DNA from: CAYXVJ01 sp964558445
Lineage (GTDB): Bacteria > Bacillota > Clostridia > Saccharofermentanales > Fastidiosipilaceae
Reading direction: 5' to 3'
Length of the DNA: 64,000 nt
Assembly: GCA_964558445.1 (NCBI GenBank)
Contig: CAZLEA010000001.1
Coordinates: forward strand, 146,828-210,827
Part shown: positions 43,806 to 53,157 of the stretch, piece by piece
Layout: each line of letters starts with the position of its first letter
How positions within the stretch are numbered: position 1 is the first letter of the stretch
Position numbers and translations under genes: made by a program
The notes under the pieces: model-generated
The model's database searches: none
What the model was told of the DNA's origin: nothing
Seen by the model: the letters and a program-made list of their open reading frames with translations, nothing else

Positions 43806-45551
43806 TTAGTCCGGCAGCTTGGTTGTGAAACCGTCTTCGTATGCTGCGGCGCGCTCATCTAAGATCTCCTGGAAGCCGGCATCCAAGTACTCTTGGGCAA
43901 GCTTGTCATAGAGAGCATCGAATTCTTCCGGTTTACACATGGTCAGCTGATCACGGTACTCGATGTAGAGCTCGGTCAAGGAACCGCGGTACTCGCCCTC
44001 GGACTCCAAGATGACAGCGAAGATCGGATCGACGACCGCATAGCCCTGTTCGGCCTGCTCGAGACGAGCGTAGTAGAAGTCGATAATATCTTGCGTGAAG
44101 TTCTGGGGCAGATCCTGAGGTGTGTTGGCGGTGATGATCTCTTCGATCGTACCTGCGTTCTTCGCCTCAACAGTTACGCACCAGTAGTCCTTGTTGCTGG
44201 TGAAGCCCTGGGTGTAATCACCGGAGTAATCACTGACGCTCTGGGGCAGTCCGTTCTCACCGATGGTGTAGTTCTCACCCTCGATACCCCACTGCATGGT
44301 GAAGAGGTTCTCTTCTTGTGTCATCCACTCCATGTACATCCACGCGGCGGTGATCTCATCTTCCGAAGCCATGCTCGAGAAGCCGATAATCATACCAAAG
44401 GGGTTGTCGGCACGGTAGGCAGGAACGGTGCCGTGGTCGGGATCTTCTACACCTACAGGTGCGATAGCGAGCTTGGCATCCGGATTCTGCTCATAGAAAG
44501 CCGTGAGGAAATCCATGTTGGAAGAGATGTAGCCGCCGAAGCTATATGTCTGGCCGCTCAGGAAGTTGGCCTTGTTGGTCTCGGCATCGGTGATATAGTA
44601 CTCGGGGTTTGTGAAGCCAAGGTTATAGTTGGCGTTCTCGCGACGGAGAAGCTCCTTGTTCGGTGCCCAGCTAAGTGCGGGGATGTTCACGTCACCGTAG
44701 GTCGCCCACTCCTTCTCGTCTTGCGGATAGCTACGGTAGGCGTAGTTCTGGTCGGAGCCGAGGCCTGTGACCATCGAACCACCTGCAGGATGCTCGGAGA
44801 GTCCGGCTTCCTGGATCTTCGTCATAGCGTCGACCCACTCGTCATAGAGCACGGGAACATAGTCGTAGCCGACTTCTTCCAGCCAATCCATGCGAACGAA
44901 GGTCTGCCAGGTATGACCGGTGTTGTTGTAAGGACGCTCAGCGAAGGCGAAGTAGGTCTCGCCGTTCATCTCTACGTAATTCAGGTGCCCGAGCTCGACC
45001 ATTCTCTCGTAGTAAGTCGGAGCCACAGCCTTGAATTCATCAAGATCGTAAGTGGCGAGGTAGCCGTCGTTGGCCCACTGGGCATGCTTCGGATAGTCGT
45101 ATTCCATCAAGATGGTCGGCAGATCCTGGTCGGCGGCGAGCAGTGCGTACGATGTCATAACGTCGGAGCGAACGATTGGCTCGAAACGAACGTTGATGTT
45201 GTACTTGTCACCGAAGTTCTCCTGTATCCACTTGGTCCAGTAGTTATCGCTGACGTTCGGGACGCCTTCGACACCTCGGTCATAGATCGGAATAACGAGG
45301 TTTACCGTCTCTTCGAACGCGGGCCATAGACCCTCGCTGTCATCCGGTTCTTCGCCCGGGTCGGTATCGTCCGTATCATCACCCTCGGTCGGCGTCTCCT
45401 TGGACGGATCTTCCTTATCGGATTGTGTCGGCGTAGCCGTCTTGCTGCCTTCGGTCTCTGTCGAACCGCCACCGCTACATGCCGCAAGCAGCGACACGCT
45501 TAGAACGGCAACCAGGCCGAATGCCAATGTCTTCTGAAGAATCTTCTTCAT
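43806..45551 (-). CDS. Sugar ABC transporter substrate-binding lipoprotein (LplA/YtcQ-like)
   Basis: A 581-aa extracellular binding protein. It has a lipoprotein signal peptide (MKKILQKTLAFGLVAVLSVS then lipobox LLAAC), a Ser/Thr/Asp/Glu linker of about 45 residues (DKEDPSKETPTEGDDTDD) and a large family 1 solute-binding fold (VNLVIPIYDRG; WMTQEENLFTMQWGIEGENY near the C-terminus). Such long binding proteins pair with LplB/LplC-type permeases and take up oligosaccharides; Bacillus relatives import unsaturated rhamnogalacturonan disaccharides. A strong AGGAGG site precedes the ATG. It follows the two permease genes by 67 bases. Confidence 0.93.
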   Translation of the reverse strand: MKKILQKTLAFGLVAVLSVSLLAACSGGGSTETEGSKTATPTQSDKEDPSKETPTEGDDTDDTDPGEEPDDSEGLWPAFEETVNLVIPIYDRGVEGVPNVSDNYWTKWIQENFGDKYNINVRFEPIVRSDVMTSYALLAADQDLPTILMEYDYPKHAQWANDGYLATYDLDEFKAVAPTYYERMVELGHLNYVEMNGETYFAFAERPYNNTGHTWQTFVRMDWLEEVGYDYVPVLYDEWVDAMTKIQEAGLSEHPAGGSMVTGLGSDQNYAYRSYPQDEKEWATYGDVNIPALSWAPNKELLRRENANYNLGFTNPEYYITDAETNKANFLSGQTYSFGGYISSNMDFLTAFYEQNPDAKLAIAPVGVEDPDHGTVPAYRADNPFGMIIGFSSMASEDEITAAWMYMEWMTQEENLFTMQWGIEGENYTIGENGLPQSVSDYSGDYTQGFTSNKDYWCVTVEAKNAGTIEEIITANTPQDLPQNFTQDIIDFYYARLEQAEQGYAVVDPIFAVILESEGEYRGSLTELYIEYRDQLTMCKPEEFDALYDKLAQEYLDAGFQEILDERAAAYEDGFTTKLPD

Positions 45552-45618
45552 TTACATTTCCTCCTATGTAAATTCTATATTTCTACCGGTCTATCCGGTA
45601 TCAACCTATGTGTGTGCT

Positions 45619-46545
45619 CTATCCCTTGACGGCGCCGATCATGACACCCTTAACAAAATACTTCTGCAAGAACGGATAGATACAAATAATCGGAATTGTT
45701 ACGAACATGATGGCCGCAGCCTGCAAGACCTCGGGTGTGCTCGTAACCGCTGCTGCCTCGGACAAGGATACGGTCTGTGCCTCCTGGGCCGATGCGACCA
45801 TCTGATACAGACGGTATTGGATCATCTTGAGCTGGTCGGCTCGGATGAAGTACTTGTTGTCCGCATACGAGTTCCAGCGCCCGACCGCGTAGAAGAGCGA
45901 CAGAGTTGCCAGAATCGGCTTACTAAGTGGCAGAACAATCTTCCTTAAGATCTGGAAGTTACTGGCTCCGTCCAAGAAGGCAGACTCTTCCAAGCTATCC
46001 GGGATGCTGGTCTGAAACGATGTCTTCATAATCAGCATGTTATAAGGCGAATAGATCAGGGGCAGAATCAAGACCCAAACGTTGTTTAGTAGGCCAAGAT
46101 TGCTATATAAGAGATAGGCGGGAATCAGACCGGCCGAGAAGTACATCGGGAACATTAAGATGAAGGTCAAGAAGTTTCTGCCCTTCAGGCGACGCTTCGA
46201 CAAGGGGTAGGCGGCTGCGATACAAACCAACATCCCAAGCCCCGTGAAGATCAAGGTGACGATACCCGAGTAGACCATCGAGTAGACCATGGAACCATCC
46301 TTGAACAAGGATATATAGGCGGCAAAGGTGATCTCCTTCGGAAACAAAACTATGCTCTTGGCCATAACCATGCTGTTGCTTGAGATCGATTTGGCGGCCA
46401 GGTGGATGAACGGGAAGATACAAGTGATGCAGAGTAATACGATGACGGTCATCATGACGAAGTCGCTGACCATAAAATGCTCGGTTGGCTTGCGACCGCT
46501 CTTCTTCACCTTGGGCTTATTCGCTATACTACGTTTCGCAATCAT
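45619..46545 (-). CDS. Carbohydrate ABC transporter permease (LplC/YtcP-like)
   Basis: A 308-aa inner-membrane permease of the CUT1 class with six predicted helices. The EAA loop that contacts the ATPase reads SLEESAFLDGASNFQILRKIVLPLSKP, and the start TEHFMVSDFVMMTVIVLLCITC is the first membrane segment. It makes a heterodimeric channel with the neighbouring permease (10 bases upstream). No ATPase gene is present in the island; CUT1 systems of Firmicutes commonly share one MsmX-type ATPase encoded elsewhere, and that is the likely arrangement here. Confidence 0.94.
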   Translation of the reverse strand: MIAKRSIANKPKVKKSGRKPTEHFMVSDFVMMTVIVLLCITCIFPFIHLAAKSISSNSMVMAKSIVLFPKEITFAAYISLFKDGSMVYSMVYSGIVTLIFTGLGMLVCIAAAYPLSKRRLKGRNFLTFILMFPMYFSAGLIPAYLLYSNLGLLNNVWVLILPLIYSPYNMLIMKTSFQTSIPDSLEESAFLDGASNFQILRKIVLPLSKPILATLSLFYAVGRWNSYADNKYFIRADQLKMIQYRLYQMVASAQEAQTVSLSEAAAVTSTPEVLQAAAIMFVTIPIICIYPFLQKYFVKGVMIGAVKG

Positions 46546-46555
46546 TTCATATACC

Positions 46556-47509
46556 TCAAATCAAGCCTTCTTCACCAAGTGACTTGGCTACACGGTCTGC
46601 TACGATGACGAGAATCAAGCCGACAACGGATTGGAACAAGCCGACGGCGGTCGACATACTAAACTGTGCATTACCAAGACCCTTCTCATAGACATAAATC
46701 GCGAGCTGATACTGGAACGATCTGACTTGGCTGTTACCGAAGACATCCAATCGCTCGAAGTTACTGCCCATGACGCGACCGAGGTTCATGATCAAGAGCG
46801 TGACGATGGTGCCCTTGATACCGGGTAGTGTGATGTACCAGATCCGCTTCCAGCGGTTGGCACCGTCAATCATGGCTGCTTCATAGAGCTCATCGCTGAT
46901 ACCGGTCATGGCAGCCAGGTAGATGATCGTGCCCCAGCCCATGCCCTGCCACACACCGATCAGAAGATAGGTTGCTGCCCAGTGCCAACGAGAGGTCAGG
47001 AACGGAATACCCTCCTTGATAACGCCCATGTTGACAAGCAAAATGTTAATGATACCGGAGCTGGGTCTGAAGATCTGATAGGCTACGCTACCGATGATGA
47101 CCCAAGACAAGAAGTGCGGTAAGTAGAGGATAGTCTGAGTGATCTTCTTGAATCTGGGGTAACGCAGTTCATTTAGCATCAGAGCCAGAACAATCGGTAC
47201 GGGGAAGCCTACAGCTAAATCGAGCAGGTTAAAAGTCAGAGAGTTGCGAAGCGCGCGGTGGAAGTCCTTGTCCTTGAACACCTTCTGGAAGGTCTCGAGG
47301 CCGACCCACTGGCTCTTCTCATAGCCGAGTGCGGGCTTGTAATTCATGAAGACCATGCGCAGACCCGGATAGGCCGCATAATTAAAGATGACTACCATGG
47401 CAATCGGGAACAATAACAGCAGATACAGCTGCCAGTCCCGGTTCATCGCCTTCTTCCAGGTAACGGTCTGTTTCAATTCTAATTCCTTAGACTTCCGACG
47501 TTTACTCAT
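46556..47509 (-). CDS. Carbohydrate ABC transporter permease (LplB/YteP-like)
   Basis: A 317-aa CUT1 permease, first of the transporter genes. Seen: a basic N-terminus (MSKRRKSKELELKQ), the first membrane helix (LYLLLLFPIAMVVIFNY), AAYPGLRMVFMNYKPALG, and the EAA loop ELYEAAMIDGANRWKRIWYITLPGIKG. I chose the ATG at 47509 with GGGAGAG upstream; the frame extends to 47602 without family similarity. It is probably transcribed both from its own promoter (47611-47639) and by read-through from the GH112 gene. Confidence 0.94.
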   Translation of the reverse strand: MSKRRKSKELELKQTVTWKKAMNRDWQLYLLLLFPIAMVVIFNYAAYPGLRMVFMNYKPALGYEKSQWVGLETFQKVFKDKDFHRALRNSLTFNLLDLAVGFPVPIVLALMLNELRYPRFKKITQTILYLPHFLSWVIIGSVAYQIFRPSSGIINILLVNMGVIKEGIPFLTSRWHWAATYLLIGVWQGMGWGTIIYLAAMTGISDELYEAAMIDGANRWKRIWYITLPGIKGTIVTLLIMNLGRVMGSNFERLDVFGNSQVRSFQYQLAIYVYEKGLGNAQFSMSTAVGLFQSVVGLILVIVADRVAKSLGEEGLI

Positions 47510-47610
47510 TGTCTCTCCCTCAGAGTGGCAGATATCCTCTCTTGTTATCTTGCATAATTTCTTATCTGCTACATCTCTACTATCGTACATTCTGCCGTGC
47601 AATTCAAAGC

Positions 47611-47639
47611 GTTATAAAGTCTAAACTACGCAAATACAA
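47611..47639 (-). promoter_or_regulatory. Possible promoter of the ABC transporter genes
   Basis: Minus-strand TTGTAT (47634-47639), a 17-base spacer and TATAAC (47611-47616). The -10 is good, the -35 weak, as expected if an activator such as the AraC protein is needed. Confidence 0.45.
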
Positions 47640-47711
47640 CCATTTACACCCATGTGATTTGAGGTTCATTTTTTGCAATCAGCATGTTATACAATATTCA
47701 GACAACAAATT

Positions 47712-47738
47712 AGGGCACAATGCCGAAACATGTGCCCC
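47712..47738 (-). terminator. Hairpin after the GH112 gene
   Basis: On the minus strand GGGGCACA and TGTGCCCT pair (8 bp, one wobble) and are followed by AATTTGTTGT. It may be a terminator, or an attenuating/processing hairpin that lowers transporter expression relative to the phosphorylase. Confidence 0.55.
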
Positions 47739-47768
47739 AATTCTGTTTACATAACAAATTTCGTATGC

Positions 47769-49901
47769 TCAAATCTGAAGTGATAGCATGGCATTTGGCT
47801 CCAATTCGATCAAATGATCGCCAACCGACTTGATTCTGCATGTTTGAATCTCGTCGGTTTGGTTTACCACAAGAAGCGTGTCACCGAAACGAGCAGTTAC
47901 CACGTGTACGTTATCTGATGCATCATCGTTTCCGATTCCGCCCCCAAGCAAATCACCGAGGAAGGCTGCGTTCTCATTACAGTATACGAAGTTCGACAGA
48001 TACCAAGCCTCTCCCGAACCAAACGAATGCTTCGTCAACTGAATATGGCCGTCTTCTGCCTGAAGGACCTTAGTCTCTTCACTTGTCAAATAGAGATTCG
48101 GTTTCGTCTCCAGACCCACCGGTCTCACGCTAAACGGATAAGACACGTTGCAGTCGAAGTCGATCCGACCATGCGAGACCTTCGCACCCGTATCCAGATC
48201 CACACCGAAGACGTTAGCCAAACGGAAATATTGTCCGCCGCCACCCAAGGCCGACGGCTCATCCACACCGATGAGCATACCGCCCTCATAGACCCAGCGC
48301 GTTACGGCTGCAACCAGATCAGGGTTACCCCAAGCCTCTCCGCCACTCCATGCGCTACCACCGAAGCCGGCGTTGATGAGGACATCTACATCCTCCAGAC
48401 GGCCCGCAAGCACGTCCTCGAAACTCAGGAATTCAACCAGGTACGGGAGGCCTGCCAGCGCCTCGATCACATGGATCAACGCCTGCTTATCGCTCTCATG
48501 GAAGTGACCGCTGAGCGTCCAACTGCGAAGGCTTCCCCAACTGTGCACGACCGCCACACGCCTGCTGCTCGTCTCGACAGGCGAGGCTTGATGCAAGTCA
48601 CGAATCAGTCTGAACTCATCTGCTATCTGTTCGATACAATCGACGAAGTCCGGGAAGTCATTGGTTAGACTCAGGTAACCGCCCAGTCCGATGCGATCGA
48701 CCGGCTTGCGAAGCAGTGCTCGGCGAATGCTTCTCCAGTAGAGATTTGCATCTCTGGTCGGATTTCCACCAGGAGCAAAGGTCGGTTGTCCGCCAAGTCC
48801 CGTCGGGAACAAATACGGATGCAAGCGAATCTCCCTTGTCATGTTGCCGGGCGCCTCCGCACAGAGGCGAACCTCGAAGCCCGAGAAGACACACTTGATC
48901 AAGCCATCCAAGCCATAATCGGGGAAATGCTTGCCGTAGGGCTCGACACCTACCCAGCTGTCGTCGTAGAAGACGTACGCCTTTTTGCCATAATCATGGA
49001 CAAGGTCAATCAATTCCTTCGAGAAACGATAGACGAAGTCCTGGATGAACTGCATCCAATCAAGTTTCTGCTTCGTCGCCGGCATATGCGTGACCTGCAG
49101 CTTACCGCCGTTGATGAAGTCTTCGGATGTCAGGCTGTAACCATATTCATCTCGGAAACGGTTCAGAGCTTCGGGCGAGACCGTGAAGTCATAGGATGCC
49201 CAGTCCGTGAAGCGATTGCGATGACGCTTGCTCTCACCCCAGATCCAAACGAAATTATAGAAGAAGGACGTGAAGCGAACCACGTTCGTCTGTGGATGTG
49301 CCTCGCACCAGTTACGCAGCCAGTCCAGCATATACGCCTGTACGGCAGGATAGATCGGATCCAAGGGAACCAGATGCTCCCTGTCGCCCCAATCGTTTGT
49401 CGTGTGGTTGTACATCGAGATCTCTTCCCAGATGCGCCAAGCCATGAAATTGACCGTGTAGCTGTGGAAAGGGGTAACGTCTTGCAAGCTTACGATACCG
49501 TTCTCGTATCTCCACAAGTCGCGTCTAACTTCCTCGCCCGTTGTCCGATTGAAGACTTGCCAATATGAGAGGCTCTCTTCTGTCTCGTTCACCTGGAACT
49601 GCTCACGGAAGAAGCCGTCCAGAATATCGATATCCAGTGTCTCTTTTATCGCGATGACCGGGTCCGACATCAAGAAGGACTGTTGTAGATGGCCGGGATT
49701 CGCCTTCGCCCATTCGTTATGGTCGCGAATGATGCATATCGTCGAGTATACGTCGAACCCCGCATCAAGGATCTCTTGTGAGAGGTCCGTGCCGTCGCTG
49801 TCGCGAACTACGTCTGCACCCCAACGCTCTGCAAGCTCCAGTGTTAATTGCTCATAATCGCTCTGTCCCGGGATTGTGAATCCCCCGCGCTTCAATTCCA
49901 T
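47769..49901 (-). CDS. GH112 galactoside phosphorylase (galacto-N-biose/lacto-N-biose or galactosyl-rhamnose phosphorylase)
   Basis: A 710-aa cytoplasmic phosphorylase of family GH112, which splits beta-galactosides with phosphate to give alpha-galactose 1-phosphate. Family marks: RWGADVVRDSDGTDL, RDHNEW, MYNHTTNDWGDREH, NVVRFTSFFYNF, the region FYDDSWVGVEPYG carrying the catalytic Asp (313 or 314), LHPYLFPTG, and RIGLGGYLSL. The C-terminal half is a beta/alpha plus beta-sandwich. GH112 includes enzymes for lacto-N-biose/galacto-N-biose and for beta-1,4-galactosyl-L-rhamnose. With rhaBAD in the window and a transporter resembling rhamnogalacturonan importers, galactosyl-rhamnose is my preferred substrate; this is inference. 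The ATG at 49901 follows an AGAGGTG site buried in a hairpin. Confidence 0.93.
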   Translation of the reverse strand: MELKRGGFTIPGQSDYEQLTLELAERWGADVVRDSDGTDLSQEILDAGFDVYSTICIIRDHNEWAKANPGHLQQSFLMSDPVIAIKETLDIDILDGFFREQFQVNETEESLSYWQVFNRTTGEEVRRDLWRYENGIVSLQDVTPFHSYTVNFMAWRIWEEISMYNHTTNDWGDREHLVPLDPIYPAVQAYMLDWLRNWCEAHPQTNVVRFTSFFYNFVWIWGESKRHRNRFTDWASYDFTVSPEALNRFRDEYGYSLTSEDFINGGKLQVTHMPATKQKLDWMQFIQDFVYRFSKELIDLVHDYGKKAYVFYDDSWVGVEPYGKHFPDYGLDGLIKCVFSGFEVRLCAEAPGNMTREIRLHPYLFPTGLGGQPTFAPGGNPTRDANLYWRSIRRALLRKPVDRIGLGGYLSLTNDFPDFVDCIEQIADEFRLIRDLHQASPVETSSRRVAVVHSWGSLRSWTLSGHFHESDKQALIHVIEALAGLPYLVEFLSFEDVLAGRLEDVDVLINAGFGGSAWSGGEAWGNPDLVAAVTRWVYEGGMLIGVDEPSALGGGGQYFRLANVFGVDLDTGAKVSHGRIDFDCNVSYPFSVRPVGLETKPNLYLTSEETKVLQAEDGHIQLTKHSFGSGEAWYLSNFVYCNENAAFLGDLLGGGIGNDDASDNVHVVTARFGDTLLVVNQTDEIQTCRIKSVGDHLIELEPNAMLSLQI

Positions 49902-49907
49902 AAAAAT

Positions 49908-49963
49908 GCACCTCTCAAGTTAGAAATAACGCCAATCTAACGTCATACTAACCGAAGAGGTGC
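49908..49963 (-). promoter_or_regulatory. Leader hairpin masking the GH112 ribosome binding site
   Basis: On the minus-strand mRNA GCACCTCT (49956-49963) pairs perfectly with AGAGGTGC (49908-49915), which is the ribosome binding site, 6 bases before the ATG. The loop contains two GTTAG segments and one CTAAC that can pair alternatively. Confidence 0.65.
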
Positions 49964-50019
49964 TGTCTATCTAGGAGATATCAAAGATAAATGGCACAAA
50001 TTCGACCATTTGTAGTGAA

Positions 50020-50370
50020 TTACATGCTATCTTCGTCCAATGTCTCGCCTCCAAGTAGGTGGAAGTGCAGATGCATGACGGTCTGACCGCCTTCTGCCCC
50101 GCAATTGTTCACCAGCCTGAAACCGCGCCGGTCTATCCCCTCTTGTTTCGCAATCGCCTCCACAGCTGTCAATACTTGGCTCAACACTTCGGGCGCACGA
50201 CCCGATGCCTGTAGCGCCAAGATGTCGCTATGATGCTCTCTAGGGACAATCAGATGATGAATCTTGGCCCGCGGATGCAAGTCCTTGAAGGCATAGACGA
50301 AGTCGTCCTCGTACACCTTCGCCGATGGGATATCCCCGGTTATGATCTTACAAAAAATACAGTCACTCAT
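50020..50370 (-). CDS. HIT-family (histidine triad) nucleotide-binding protein
   Basis: A 116-aa HinT-like protein. It starts CIFCKIITGDIPSAKVYEDD, with the two zinc-type Cys of many HinT proteins, and ends with the histidine triad HLHFHLLGGE; IHHLIVPREHH contributes to the nucleotide pocket. HinT hydrolyses AMP-lysine and aminoacyl-adenylates such as lysyl-AMP, so its position 5 bases behind alaS fits clean-up of synthetase by-products, though that is inference. It is the second gene of an alaS-hit operon. Confidence 0.95.
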   Translation of the reverse strand: MSDCIFCKIITGDIPSAKVYEDDFVYAFKDLHPRAKIHHLIVPREHHSDILALQASGRAPEVLSQVLTAVEAIAKQEGIDRRGFRLVNNCGAEGGQTVMHLHFHLLGGETLDEDSM

Positions 50371-50375
50371 CTTCT

Positions 50376-53039
50376 CTACCCCAGCTTCTCGGCAATGGTT
50401 TGACGGGCAAGCTCCAGTGCATCGTCTAGCTTCGCCAAGTCCTTGGCTCCGGCCATCGCCGTATCCGGACGACCGCCTCCGCCACCGCCCGCTACAGTTG
50501 CGACCGCCTTGACCAATTGGCCGCAGTGGATGCCGCGCTTGACGGCTTCGGGGCTTGCCATCGCTACGAAGTTCAGTTTATCGTCCATACGAGCACCCAT
50601 CAAGACGACTGCGGGTTGCAGGCTGTCGCGGGCGCCGTTGGCCAAGTCCTTCAGTATATCGACCGAACTTGCACTGGCACCGGTCACCAAGACCTTGATA
50701 CCATCGTAATCTCTGGCCTCTGCTAGTAGATCGCCGCTGCTTGCCGAGGCAAGTTGACCCTCCAGCTCTGTGATCTTGCGCCCTGCCGCCTTCAGCTCGG
50801 CTAGGTTATGTTCGATTCTGGGTTGAAGCTCGCCTACCGTCGTCTTCAGTCGATCGGCCGCCTGCTTCAGCTCGTCGTCCAAGTGCAGATAATCCATAAA
50901 TGCCGAACGACCGGTCATCGCTTCGACGCGGCGTACGCCCGAAGCAATCGATTGCTCACCGACGATCTTGAACAAACCCGCTTGAGACGTGTGGTCCAGA
51001 TGCGTCCCGCCGCAGAGCTCGCAGGAATAATCGCCCATTGAGATGACACGCACGGTATCTCCGTACTTCTCGTCGAAGAGCGCCATGGCACCGCTCTCCT
51101 TGGCTTCTGCCATACTCATCGACGTCGCCGTTATCGGATAGTCTGCCAAGATTGCCTCGTTCACCAAGCGCTCGATCTCGCGGATCTCCTCCTTGGATAC
51201 TGCCTGATAGTGAGTGAAGTCAAACCGAAGCCTAGACGGGGTTACCAACGAGCCTGCCTGGGTGACGTGATCGCCCAGTACGGTACGAAGTGCCTTGTGC
51301 AGAAGATGCGTGGTCGAGTGATTGCGCATCGTAGACAGGCGAGTCTCGCGATCGACTTGAAGCTGTACCGTATCGCCCACATTGACCGTTCCATCCAGAA
51401 CGCGTCCGTGATGGATATAGACACCCTCCGCGCTCTTGGTCGTATCCGTGATCTCGATCTCCAGATCGCCTGTTGTCGTGATCAGGCCGATGTCACCGAC
51501 TTGTCCGCCGGATTCCGCATAGAACGGGCTTCGATCAACCACGATCAGCGCCTCGCTTCCCGACGTGGCAAGCGGGCCGGATACGAGGTCGCCGCTCTCC
51601 TCATCGTAAGTGGCGAGAAATAAGACCCTCGCTTCATCTGTCATCCGGTCATAACCGCTAAAATCGGTTGCGGGCAGCCTGTGAATCTCTTCGGGTAGCG
51701 CGGATCCGCCCCAAGCGGTTCCGCCCTTCGCCGTGATGGCGGCTCTGGCCTGCTCCTTCTGACGATCCATGTTTGCTTGGAAACCCGCTTGGTCTATGCC
51801 AAGACCGGCCTCTGCCGCAATCTCGCGGGTCAAATCCAAGGGGAAACCATATGTATCGTGGAGGCGGAAGACCTCATCGCCGGATAGCATATCCGATCCT
51901 GCGGCCTTCGCTGCCAAGATAGCATCGTCTAGCAGTCCGCTACCCTGACGAATCGTCTTCTCGAAACGAGCTTCTTCTCGTAGGATAATGTTCAAAATAT
52001 AATCACGGCGCTCTTCTAGCTCCGGATAGGCAATCTTGGAATTCTCGATCACGAGCGGCGTCAAATCGTTCAAGAAGAGACGGTCGATTCCGAGCAAACG
52101 GCCATAGCGCGATGCGCGACGCAGCAAGCGGCGCAGGACATAGCCGCGACCCTCGTTGGACGGCAAGATGCCATCGGAAACCATCATCGTCGTGGAGCGA
52201 ATATGGTCTGTCACCACACGAATTGCCACATCCGTCTTGGGATCATCGCCATAGCGGACACCTGCAATCTCGCAGACCTTGTCGAGTACGCTTCGTACCG
52301 TATCGACTTCAAACAAATTATTCACGCCCTGCATGACAGCCGCGATGCGCTCGAGGCCGGCACCGGTATCGATGTTCTTCTTGGCGAGTGGCAGATAGCT
52401 GCCGTCGGCCTGGCGATCGAACTGAGTGAACACGAGGTTCCAAAATTCGATGAAGCGATCGCAATCGCAATCGACTCCGCAGGTCTCCTTACCACAGCCC
52501 TTCTCAACACCGCGGTCATAGAAGAGCTCGGAACAAGGGCCGGACGGGCCCGAGCCGTGCTCCCAGAAATTATCTTCCTTACCGAGCCTCGTGATACGTT
52601 CTTCGGGGAGTCCGACCACGTCGTGCCAGATATCGTAAGCTTCGTCATCTTCTCGGAAGACTGTAACATGGACGAGTTCCGGCTCCATCTCCAGATGCTC
52701 CGTCACAAACTCCCAGGCCCAGGTGATGGCATCATGCTTGAAATAATCGCCAAAGCTGAAATTACCCAGCATCTCGAAATACGTGCCGTGGCGAGCCGTG
52801 AAACCGACTTGCTCTATATCGGGTGTGCGAATACACTTCTGGCAAGTCGTGACGCGAAGGGAAGGCGGTACTTCAGCACCGGTAAAATACGGTTTGAGAG
52901 GCGTCATGCCCGCATTGATCAACAAGATCGACGGATCATTGTTCGGAACCAAGGAGAAACTCGGCATGCGAAGATGCCCCTTCGATTCGAAGAAACTCAG
53001 GTAAGCCTCGCGTATTTCGTTTAAACCCATGTATTTCAT
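50376..53039 (-). CDS. alaS: Alanyl-tRNA synthetase
   Basis: AlaRS (887 aa) charges tRNA-Ala. The N-terminal catalytic core shows INAGMTPLKPYF, TTCQKCIRTPDIEQVG and NFSFGDYFKHDAI; the editing domain has HSTTHLLHKAL (HxxxH) and CELCGGTHLDHTSQAG; the C-terminal C-Ala domain ends GGGGGRPDTAMAGA. Length is standard. The ATG at 53039 was taken because AGAGG lies 12 bases upstream; an ATG three codons later is possible. No T-box is visible upstream. Confidence 0.97.
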   Translation of the reverse strand: MKYMGLNEIREAYLSFFESKGHLRMPSFSLVPNNDPSILLINAGMTPLKPYFTGAEVPPSLRVTTCQKCIRTPDIEQVGFTARHGTYFEMLGNFSFGDYFKHDAITWAWEFVTEHLEMEPELVHVTVFREDDEAYDIWHDVVGLPEERITRLGKEDNFWEHGSGPSGPCSELFYDRGVEKGCGKETCGVDCDCDRFIEFWNLVFTQFDRQADGSYLPLAKKNIDTGAGLERIAAVMQGVNNLFEVDTVRSVLDKVCEIAGVRYGDDPKTDVAIRVVTDHIRSTTMMVSDGILPSNEGRGYVLRRLLRRASRYGRLLGIDRLFLNDLTPLVIENSKIAYPELEERRDYILNIILREEARFEKTIRQGSGLLDDAILAAKAAGSDMLSGDEVFRLHDTYGFPLDLTREIAAEAGLGIDQAGFQANMDRQKEQARAAITAKGGTAWGGSALPEEIHRLPATDFSGYDRMTDEARVLFLATYDEESGDLVSGPLATSGSEALIVVDRSPFYAESGGQVGDIGLITTTGDLEIEITDTTKSAEGVYIHHGRVLDGTVNVGDTVQLQVDRETRLSTMRNHSTTHLLHKALRTVLGDHVTQAGSLVTPSRLRFDFTHYQAVSKEEIREIERLVNEAILADYPITATSMSMAEAKESGAMALFDEKYGDTVRVISMGDYSCELCGGTHLDHTSQAGLFKIVGEQSIASGVRRVEAMTGRSAFMDYLHLDDELKQAADRLKTTVGELQPRIEHNLAELKAAGRKITELEGQLASASSGDLLAEARDYDGIKVLVTGASASSVDILKDLANGARDSLQPAVVLMGARMDDKLNFVAMASPEAVKRGIHCGQLVKAVATVAGGGGGGRPDTAMAGAKDLAKLDDALELARQTIAEKLG

Positions 53040-53157
53040 AGCAATCAGAAACCTCTTCTAACACAGAAGCCCTAAGACTTGATCTGACGGATAAGTTCGG
53101 GCACTGTTCTCAATTATGCGTATCGTTCATTCTAGCGTATTTGGTCGCCTATAACAA

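Noticed and set aside
53040..53157. T-box leader for alaS
   Set aside because: No AGGGTGGNACCGCG-like antiterminator sequence is present; the same is true upstream of tyrS and proS.
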